Shown here one piece after another: positions 56,486 to 64,000 of a stretch of DNA of 64,000 nt; the stretch's first letter is position 1, and each line of letters opens with the position of its first letter. A program made the translations under genes and the position numbers. The notes under the pieces were generated by a model, which searched no databases, had not been told where the DNA came from, and saw nothing but the letters and a program-made list of their open reading frames with translations. The stretch is from Haloplanus sp. GDY1 (lineage in GTDB: Archaea > Halobacteriota > Halobacteria > Halobacteriales > Haloferacaceae), in contig NZ_CP098514.1 of assembly GCF_023703775.1 (NCBI RefSeq), forward strand, positions 2,453,998 to 2,517,997. The letters run 5' to 3'.

Positions 56486-58456
56486 GTGAACGCCCGGACG
56501 AGTGCGCTCGACGCGCTGGTGTTCGGCGTCGACGTACAGAGCGGCGACGTCCGCGGGGACGCCCCCTCCTACGCCGTGGTCGCGTACGACGGCGAGAACG
56601 TCGACCGCGACGTGGTGTCCTTCCGGAAGCTCAGGCGACTGGTCGAGCGCGAGGAGCCGGCCATCGTCGCCACGGACAACGTCTACGAACTCGCGACGGA
56701 CCGCGACGACCTGGTGCGCTTTCTCCGGTGGCTCCCCGACGGGACGCGGCTGGTGCAGGTGACCGGCGCCGAGCGGCCGGAACCCCTCTCGCGGGTCGCC
56801 TCCCGGCACGGCGTCCCGTACGGCAAGGAGCCGATGAAGGAGGCGGAGGCGGCCGCCCGCCTCGCCGCCGCCAACGTCGGCCACGAGGTGACGGCCTTCA
56901 CCGACACGACGACGGTGAAGGTGTCCCGCGGCCGGTCGACGGGCAAGGGCGGGTGGAGCCAGGACCGCTACACCCGGCGGATCCACGGCAACGTGAAAAA
57001 GCGCGCCCGCGAGGTGGCCGACGCGCTCGACGACGCCAACCTCGACTACGAGCGCGACGTCACCGAGAAGTACGGCGGCTACGCCAACGCCACCTTCACC
57101 GTCGAGGCGGCGCCGGACGACCTCCCGGTGGGGCAGTCCCGCTCGGGCGACACGCGCGTCGAGATCGAGCGCGAGCGCCGGGACGGCATCGAGTTCGAAC
57201 CGCTGGTGAAGCGCCGTGACCGCGTCCTCGTGGGCATCGACCCCGGGACCACGACCGCCGCGGCCGTGGTCTCCCTCGACGGCGAGGTGCTGGACGTGTT
57301 CTCGACGCGGACGGCGGACACGGCGGGGGTCATCGAGTGGCTTGTCGAGCGCGGGCGGCCCGTCGTCGTCGCCGCCGACGTCGAGCCGATGCCCGAGACG
57401 GTCGAGAAGTTCCGCCGGAGCTTCGACGCCGCGGGCTGGGTGCCCGACGCCGACCTGCCGGTCGACGAGAAACTCCACCGCACCCGCGACCACGCCTACG
57501 ACAACGACCACCAGCGCGACGCGCTGGCGGCCGCCCTCTTCGCCTTCGACGCCTACGAGGACCAGTTCGAGCGGGTGACCCGGAAGGTCCCCCCGCAGTT
57601 CGACCGTGGCGAGGTGATCGACCGGGTCGTCACCGGCGAGGCGTCGGTCGAGGCGGTCCTCCGTGACCTCTCCGACGACGAGGAGGCCGACGAGGAGGAG
57701 TCGAGCCACGAGCCCCGGGAACTCTCGCCCGAGGAGCGCCGGATCAAGCGCCTCGAGCGGCAGGTCGATCGCCTGGAGGACACCGTCGAGGACCTCCGCT
57801 CCAGCCTGGAGGAGAAAGAGGAGCGCATCGCGGAGTACGAGGAGGAACTCTCCGAGGCCCGCCGCGAGGAGCGCCGCGAGGCCCGCGAGCGCCGCGAGGT
57901 GAACCGGCTGGAACGGGAGGCCGAGCGGCTGGAACGGGAACGCGATCAGGAGCGCGACCGCGCCGACGAACTGGAGTCGAAACTGGAGCGGCTGAAGGCG
58001 CTCTGGAAACTCGACCACTCCGACTTCGCCGACGTCTCCGAGGGTCGTGACCTCGTGCCCGTGAAGGTGATCGAGCAGTTCACCCGCGACGCCATCGAGG
58101 ACGCCGACGAGGCGTACGGACTGGCGGCTGGCGACGTGGTCTACCTCCGGGACGCGAGCGGTGCCGGGCGCTCGACCGCCGAGCGACTCGTCGCGACGGA
58201 CCCGCGGATCGTCCTCCGGGACGGCAACCTCTCGGACGCCGCCGACGAGGTGCTGTTCGAGGCCGACGTGCCGGTCGCGCCCGCGGCGGACGTGACGATC
58301 CAGGAGGTGGACGAACTCGCGGTCGCCCGCGAGAGCGACGTCGAGGCGGCCGTCGAGGACTGGGAGCGCCGCGCGGACGAGCGCTCCAAGGAGCGGAAAT
58401 CGGAGATGGTCGACCAGATCATCAGCGAACACCGGGCCGAGAGCGGCGGCGACTGA
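56486..58456 (+). CDS. DUF460 protein: RNase H-like domains, coiled coil and nuclease-like C-terminus
   Basis: 656 residues. The N-terminal part (ALVFGVDVQSGDVRG) and a second unit near 250 (GIDPGTTTAAAVV) look like RNase H-fold domains; the second has a D-P-G-T-T metal or nucleotide motif and a D-H-A-Y-D-N-D-H-Q-R-D-A segment. Residues about 430-530 form a long charged coiled coil, followed by a mixed C-terminal domain (VKVIEQF..., AAGDVVYLRDASGAGRSTAE). This DUF460 layout is archaeal and may relate to RNA or DNA processing; it is not characterised. It is downstream of rnz. Confidence 0.8.
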   Translation: MNARTSALDALVFGVDVQSGDVRGDAPSYAVVAYDGENVDRDVVSFRKLRRLVEREEPAIVATDNVYELATDRDDLVRFLRWLPDGTRLVQVTGAERPEPLSRVASRHGVPYGKEPMKEAEAAARLAAANVGHEVTAFTDTTTVKVSRGRSTGKGGWSQDRYTRRIHGNVKKRAREVADALDDANLDYERDVTEKYGGYANATFTVEAAPDDLPVGQSRSGDTRVEIERERRDGIEFEPLVKRRDRVLVGIDPGTTTAAAVVSLDGEVLDVFSTRTADTAGVIEWLVERGRPVVVAADVEPMPETVEKFRRSFDAAGWVPDADLPVDEKLHRTRDHAYDNDHQRDALAAALFAFDAYEDQFERVTRKVPPQFDRGEVIDRVVTGEASVEAVLRDLSDDEEADEEESSHEPRELSPEERRIKRLERQVDRLEDTVEDLRSSLEEKEERIAEYEEELSEARREERREARERREVNRLEREAERLERERDQERDRADELESKLERLKALWKLDHSDFADVSEGRDLVPVKVIEQFTRDAIEDADEAYGLAAGDVVYLRDASGAGRSTAERLVATDPRIVLRDGNLSDAADEVLFEADVPVAPAADVTIQEVDELAVARESDVEAAVEDWERRADERSKERKSEMVDQIISEHRAESGGD

Positions 58457-58497
58457 CCGCCCCCACGGCTTTGGTGGTCGGCCGAGAGGGGAGAGCC

Positions 58498-59067
58498 ATG
58501 AGCGAGGCCGACGCGGGTGACGAACCGGCTGACATGGGCGACCTCTTCGACGAACTCGAGGAACTCGAGGACCTCGTCGAGACCGACGTCGCCCGCGAAC
58601 AGGTCCGGGAGACGATGCGGGTGGCGATGGTCGCTAGCGCGGCGGCGAGCCCGTTCGGCCGCGTGATCCGGGGGTACGACCGCGCCGACCTCACGGAGGC
58701 GCTGCTGGGCAGCCTCCTGTTCGGGATCCCGATGGCCGTCGAGGGCGGCACCCAGGAGGTCGGCACCTTCCTCGCCCCCCGCCCCCTCTTCCTGGGGGGC
58801 ACGTTCGCCTTCGCCGTCGCCCTCGTCGTCGGCATCATCTACGTCGCGGACTTTCAGGACGTCCGGGTCTACCGGCCCATCTTCGGGCTGATCCCGCGGC
58901 GTCTCGTTGGCGTCGTCGGCGTCTCCTTCCTGACCGCCGTCCTCCTCCTGACCGCGTGGGGCCGGGTCGACTGGGGAGCCCCGACCCTCGCGCTCGCGAA
59001 CGCCGTCGTGGCGTTCGTGCCGATGAGCATCGGGGCGGCGCTCGGCGACCTGCTGCCCGGGTCCTGA
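58498..59067 (+). CDS. DUF2391 membrane protein
   Basis: 189 residues. An acidic N-terminal tail (ELEELEDLVETDVAREQV) precedes four or five helices (LLGSLLFGIPMAVEGGTQEVG, LGGTFAFAVALVVGIIY) in the DUF2391 pattern. Function unknown. It starts 42 bp after the DUF460 gene and may share its transcript. Confidence 0.8.
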   Translation: MSEADAGDEPADMGDLFDELEELEDLVETDVAREQVRETMRVAMVASAAASPFGRVIRGYDRADLTEALLGSLLFGIPMAVEGGTQEVGTFLAPRPLFLGGTFAFAVALVVGIIYVADFQDVRVYRPIFGLIPRRLVGVVGVSFLTAVLLLTAWGRVDWGAPTLALANAVVAFVPMSIGAALGDLLPGS

Positions 59068-59078
59068 ACATCAGAAGT

Positions 59079-59085
59079 CATATTT
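59079..59085 (+). promoter_or_regulatory. TATA box of tyrS
   Basis: CATATTT lies 23-29 bp before the ATG at 59108. Confidence 0.4.
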
Positions 59086-59107
59086 CGGCGCCGCCGTCGT
59101 CTAGTGT

Positions 59108-60109
59108 ATGGACGTCTACGAGCGGATCACCCGGAACGCGACCGAGGTGGTCACGGAAGCGGAGGGGCGAGCGCTGGCCGAGGACCCCGAGGGCAAGCGC
59201 GCGTACGTCGGATACGAGCCCTCGGGCGTGTTGCACATCGGCCACATGCTCACCGCGACGAAACTGATGGATCTGCAGGAGGCCGGCTTCGAGGTGACGG
59301 TCCTGCTCGCCGACGTCCACGCCTACCTCAACGACAAGGGGACCTTCGAGGAGATCCGCGAGACGGCCGAGCGCATGAAGGCGCAGTTCCTCGCGTACGG
59401 CCTCGACGAGGAGCGCACCGAGTTCGTCTACGGCTCCGAGTTCCAGTTCGACCGCGAGTACGTGTTGGACCTGCACGCCCTCGAACTGGAGACGAGCATC
59501 GCCCGTGCCGAGCGGGCGATGGCGGAGATCAAGAGCGGCGACACGGTCACCGTCTCGCAGGCGGTCTACCCGCTGATGCAGGCGCTCGACATCGTCTACC
59601 TCGACGTCGACCTCGCGGTCGGGGGGATGGAGCAGCGCAAGGTCCACATGCTCGCCCGCGACACCCTGCCGAAGATCGGCGAGGACCCCCCGACCTGCCT
59701 GCACACGCCGCTGATCGCCGACCTCGACACCGGCGTGGGGAAGATGTCGGCGAGCGAGGGCGTCTCCATCTCCATGGAGGACTCCGCGGCGGACATCGAG
59801 GAGAAGGTCAACGGCGCCTTCTGTCCGCCGACCCGGGACCCCGATCCGGACGACGAGGGCCGCGAGCGGGAGAACCCCGTCCTGCAGATCTTCGAGTACC
59901 ACGTCTTCCCGCGGTACGACACGGTGGTCGTCGACCGCCCCGAGCAGTACGGCGGCGACCTGACCTACGACGACTACGAGTCGCTGGCGGCGGACCTGGA
60001 GTCCGGCGAGTTGCACCCGGCGGACGCGAAGGGGGCGCTGGCGACGTACCTCGACGAACTGATCGCGCCCGGGCGAGCGAAACTGCGGGACGCCGCGTCC
60101 GACGCCTGA
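59108..60109 (+). CDS. tyrS: Tyrosyl-tRNA synthetase
   Basis: 333 residues of the archaeal/eukaryotic TyrRS type: HIGH at 43-46 (LHIGHM), KMSAS at 212-216, YGSEFQFD, and a short anticodon-binding C-terminus. It charges tRNA-Tyr with tyrosine. It begins a run of translation genes (eif1A, rio1, KH protein), each with its own TATA box. Confidence 0.95.
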   Translation: MDVYERITRNATEVVTEAEGRALAEDPEGKRAYVGYEPSGVLHIGHMLTATKLMDLQEAGFEVTVLLADVHAYLNDKGTFEEIRETAERMKAQFLAYGLDEERTEFVYGSEFQFDREYVLDLHALELETSIARAERAMAEIKSGDTVTVSQAVYPLMQALDIVYLDVDLAVGGMEQRKVHMLARDTLPKIGEDPPTCLHTPLIADLDTGVGKMSASEGVSISMEDSAADIEEKVNGAFCPPTRDPDPDDEGRERENPVLQIFEYHVFPRYDTVVVDRPEQYGGDLTYDDYESLAADLESGELHPADAKGALATYLDELIAPGRAKLRDAASDA

Positions 60110-60146
60110 TCGATCGCCCGCGACGCGCTCGGCGATACGTCGGCGG

Positions 60147-60153
60147 GTTTAAC
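60147..60153 (+). promoter_or_regulatory. TATA box of eif1A
   Basis: GTTTAAC lies 25-31 bp before the ATG at 60178. Confidence 0.5.
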
Positions 60154-60177
60154 ACTCGCCACCGCGAACGTTCGACC

Positions 60178-60468
60178 ATGAGCGAGAACGAAAACGGCGG
60201 GCGAAGGGACCTTCGAATGCCCGACGACGACGAGGTGTTCGCCGTCGTGACGAACATGCTCGGGGCGAACCGGGTGAAGGTACGCTGTGCGGACGGGGTG
60301 GAGCGCACCGCCCGCATCCCCGGCCGGATGCAAAAGCGCATCTGGATCCGCGAGGACGACGTGGTGCTGGTCGAACCGTGGGACTGGCAGGACGAGAAGG
60401 CCGACATCTCGTGGCGCTACGAGAAGTCCGAAGCCGACCAGTTGCGGCGCGAAGGCCACATCGAGTAG
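60178..60468 (+). CDS. eif1A: Translation initiation factor aIF1A
   Basis: 96 residues forming the OB fold of aIF1[37 protein letters not shown] and [13 protein letters not shown]. It stabilises the scanning-type 30S initiation complex. The acidic N-terminus ([19 protein letters not shown]) is normal for haloarchaea. Confidence 0.95.
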   Translation: MSENENGGRRDLRMPDDDEVFAVVTNMLGANRVKVRCADGVERTARIPGRMQKRIWIREDDVVLVEPWDWQDEKADISWRYEKSEADQLRREGHIE

Positions 60469-60474
60469 CGGAGA

Positions 60475-60483
60475 CTTTTACGG
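60475..60483 (+). promoter_or_regulatory. TATA box of rio1
   Basis: CTTTTACGG lies 23-31 bp before the ATG at 60506, directly after the eif1A stop. Confidence 0.4.
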
Positions 60484-60505
60484 CGTGACGACGTATCCCG
60501 GGTGA

Positions 60506-61375
60506 ATGAGTGACCGCGAGGAGTACGGCCTGCTCGCCCCCGAGGAGGGCGAGGGCGAGGGCTTCGGCGACGAGTGGGAGGCAATCGACGTCTCCGACAC
60601 CGAAGCGGATCGCATCGCCAGAAAGCGGGACCGCGAGTTCGCCGAGTTCCGCAAGCGCCTGAAGGACGCCGACCAGTTCAAGGTGGAGCAGTCGGTGTTC
60701 GACGACGCCACCTTCGCGGCCATCTACAAGCTCGTCCAGGACGGGCACATCGAGGCCTTCGGCGGCCCCATCTCGACCGGCAAGGAGGCGAACGTCTACG
60801 AGGCGCTGGGCGACGACGACCGGGACGTGGCGGTGAAGATCTACCGGGTCAACGCCTCGAACTTCCAGCAGATGCGGGAGTATCTGGAGGGCGACCCTCG
60901 GTTCGAGGGGATCGGCTCGGACAAGAAGAAGGTCGTTCTCGCGTGGACGAAAAAGGAGTTCGCCAACCTCCGGCGAGCGAAGGCGGCGGGCGTCCGGGTG
61001 CCCGAACCCATCGCCGTCGAGCGGAACGTGCTGGTGATGGAGCTGGTGGGACTGGTCGAGGACCGCGCCCGTCGGCTGGCGGAAGTCGAGGTGCAGAACC
61101 CCGAGACGGCCTTCGAGGTGGTCCGGGAGTACATGCGACGGCTCTACGGCGCCGGCCTCGTCCACGGCGACCTCTCGGAGTACAACCTGATCATCCACGA
61201 CGGGGAACTGGTCGTCATCGACCTCGGGCAGGCGGTGACGGTCCACCACCCCAACGCCGCGGACTTCCTGGAGCGGGACTGCCGGAACGTGGCCGCCTTC
61301 TTCACCCGGCAGGGGATCGACGTCGACCCCGACGACCTCCACGAGTTCGTGACGGCCGTGGACGCGGAGCCGTAA
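60506..61375 (+). CDS. rio1: RIO1-type serine/threonine protein kinase
   Basis: 289 residues: P-loop STGKEANVYEA (about 95), the conserved RVNASNFQQMREYL, catalytic LVHGDLSEYN and metal-binding IDLGQAV. Rio1 takes part in late small-subunit ribosome assembly. The neighbouring KH protein is the archaeal partner of the same pathway (Pno1/Dim2-like), so the order is meaningful. Confidence 0.94.
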   Translation: MSDREEYGLLAPEEGEGEGFGDEWEAIDVSDTEADRIARKRDREFAEFRKRLKDADQFKVEQSVFDDATFAAIYKLVQDGHIEAFGGPISTGKEANVYEALGDDDRDVAVKIYRVNASNFQQMREYLEGDPRFEGIGSDKKKVVLAWTKKEFANLRRAKAAGVRVPEPIAVERNVLVMELVGLVEDRARRLAEVEVQNPETAFEVVREYMRRLYGAGLVHGDLSEYNLIIHDGELVVIDLGQAVTVHHPNAADFLERDCRNVAAFFTRQGIDVDPDDLHEFVTAVDAEP

Positions 61376-61390
61376 ATCCGGTTCGAGAAC

Positions 61391-61397
61391 GCTTAAA
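61391..61397 (+). promoter_or_regulatory. TATA box of the KH-protein gene
   Basis: GCTTAAA lies 25-31 bp before the ATG at 61422. Confidence 0.5.
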
Positions 61398-61421
61398 CGG
61401 CTCCGACCGGTATCGAGCGAT

Positions 61422-61952
61422 ATGCAACACGTAAAGGTCCCGCAGGACCGCCTCGGCGTCCTCATCGGCGAAGGCGGCGAGACCATGCGCGAGATCGAGC
61501 GACGCGCCGAGGTCCGCCTCGACATCGACTCCGAGAGCGGCAGCGTCGCCATCGACGCGACCGGCGACCCCGTCACCGCGATGGTCGCCCCCGACATCGT
61601 CCGGGCCATCGGCCGCGGTTTCAAGCCCGACGCCGCGCTCTCCCTCCTCGACGACGACATGCGGATGTTCGACCTGATCGACGTGGAGGAGGCCACCCGA
61701 AACAAGAACGACCTCCAGAGACAGAAAGGTCGCCTCATCGGCGAGAACGGCCGCACGCGAGAGCTGATGGAGGAACTCACCGGCGCCGAGGTGGTCATCT
61801 ACGGCACCACCCTGGGCATCATCGGTCAGCCCGAGGAGGTCCAGGCCGTCCGCCGGGCCGCCGAGATGCTGCTCGACGGCGCACCCCACGGCGCGGTGTA
61901 CGGCTTCCTCGAACGCAAGCACAACGAACTCACCCGCGGCGTCGAACTGTAA
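61422..61952 (+). CDS. KH-domain RNA-binding protein, Pno1/Dim2-like
   Basis: 176 residues with two KH folds: VPQDRLGVLIGEGGETMREIE (GxxG loop GEGG) and GRLIGENGRTRELMEELTGA (GENG). This is the archaeal Pno1/Dim2 family that binds 16S rRNA in ribosome biogenesis. It sits just after rio1, which agrees with that role. The ATG at 61422 is followed directly by the first fold. Confidence 0.9.
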   Translation: MQHVKVPQDRLGVLIGEGGETMREIERRAEVRLDIDSESGSVAIDATGDPVTAMVAPDIVRAIGRGFKPDAALSLLDDDMRMFDLIDVEEATRNKNDLQRQKGRLIGENGRTRELMEELTGAEVVIYGTTLGIIGQPEEVQAVRRAAEMLLDGAPHGAVYGFLERKHNELTRGVEL

Positions 61953-61979
61953 GCCGCTCGCTGCCCTCGTTCCCCTCCG

Positions 61980-62046
61980 CCGGCGCTCCCTTCTCCACTT
62001 CTTTGTCCCTCTGCCGGCGCTCCCTTCTCCACTTCTTTGTCCCTCC
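61980..62046. repeat. 33-bp tandem duplication, pyrimidine-rich
   Basis: Bases 61980-62012 and 62014-62046 are identical copies of GCCGGCGCTCCC followed by TTCTCCACTTCTTTGTCCCTC. They lie just after the KH gene. The T/C-rich half resembles archaeal pyrimidine-rich terminators, so the pair may be a double terminator. Purine-rich on the other strand, it could form unusual DNA structure. Confidence 0.75.
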
Positions 62047-62154
62047 GTCACCCCCTCGATCCACGGTAACGAGTAACGATAATCCCCCACCCTCGTGCGA
62101 CCGGGTGATTCCGCTAATCACGTGACTGCGGTACGGTGTCGCACACGACGTATC

Positions 62155-62168
62155 GAAACGCTTTTATA
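62155..62168 (+). promoter_or_regulatory. Promoter (BRE and TATA) of the thermosome gene
   Basis: CGAAACGCTTTTATA: a BRE-like CGAAA directly before TTTTATA, 27-33 bp upstream of the ATG at 62195. The CGAAA/TTTATA arrangement is like that reported for heat-responsive cct promoters of Haloferax, so heat induction is likely. Confidence 0.65.
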
Positions 62169-62194
62169 GAATCACAATCAATCGATGACTGAAT

Positions 62195-63883
<1,689 letters not shown>

Positions 63884-63960
63884 GCCCGGCCACCAGCCCG
63901 CTCACCCCCACGTAGCGAGTCGCCCCGCCTTTCGACCGACCATTCTTTCGACGCCGACCG

Positions 63961-64000
63961 CTAGCGACGCGCGTACCCCGCGATCAGTTCCGGCGTGATC
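63961..64000 (-). CDS. C-terminal end of an unidentified gene (partial)
   Basis: On the minus strand a TAG at 63961-63963 closes a frame open to the right edge (ITPELIAGYARR). Only twelve residues are visible, so the product cannot be identified. It would be convergent with the thermosome gene, with 77 bp between the stops. Confidence 0.3.
   Translation of the reverse strand, partial: ITPELIAGYARR

Overview
The window is chromosomal DNA from a haloarchaeon. The base composition is very GC-rich, the predicted proteins are acidic (Asp/Glu-rich, Lys-poor), many secreted proteins carry Tat-type lipoprotein signals, start codons often lie about 25-30 nt behind TTTA-type TATA boxes (leaderless transcripts), and the machinery is archaeal throughout: TBP, histone, thermosome, eIF1A, RPA, RFC, PriL and Hjc. 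The NAD-dependent glucose-6-phosphate dehydrogenase azf and the histone/deacetylase/CCA-enzyme cluster resemble the order in Haloferax-type genomes. I cannot name the species; Haloferacaceae is a guess.

Layout. 1-5.9 kb: end of a transporter gene, a CorC-type CBS protein, an overlapping glutaredoxin/peroxiredoxin-like/Sua5 operon, a Cas4-like protein, an intron-containing CAU tRNA and a cobalamin-binding protein. 6-10.7 kb: sulfatase plus GtrA facing a THI5/NMT1-type ABC importer, with an 86-bp inverted-repeat element between the convergent genes. 10.8-16.1 kb: tRNA-Asn, cca, the histone-deacetylase operon, an RPA, tRNA-Arg. 16.5-28 kb: conserved hypotheticals, azf, mptD, a creatininase-family protein, a receiver-PAS-histidine kinase, an ABC exporter, a soluble chemotaxis-type transducer, tRNA-Val, lipoproteins and SRP54. 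29-37.7 kb: split MgtE pair, YjbQ, gamma-carbonic-anhydrase-like protein, an RNA-binding protein/kinase pair, intron-containing tRNA-Arg, a toxin with a damaged antitoxin, primase large subunit, SWIM protein, Hjc. 37.8-46.5 kb: K+ channel with two RCK units, the SAH recycling pair (ahcY and an MTA/SAH deaminase-like gene) separated by three 69-bp repeats, lipoproteins, hisG, CPBP protease. 46.6-64 kb: TBP, TrmG10, a TAXI-TRAP importer operon, Asd, an RFC subunit, RNase Z, a DUF460 protein, TyrS, eIF1A, Rio1, a KH protein and a thermosome subunit.

Most of the window is core housekeeping DNA. The accessory signal lies in the intergenic DNA: partial copies of tRNA 3' ends lie beside four of the five tRNA genes; two tRNA-Arg flanks share a hairpin with the same 12-nt loop but different self-complementary stems; there is a MITE-like element, a solo IS200/IS605-type hairpin beside the truncated antitoxin, and a triple tandem repeat. 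Several proteins keep a family fold but lack key catalytic residues (peroxiredoxin-like, Cas4-like, gamma-CA-like, RFC subunit). I see no CRISPR array, prophage, or complete transposase gene.
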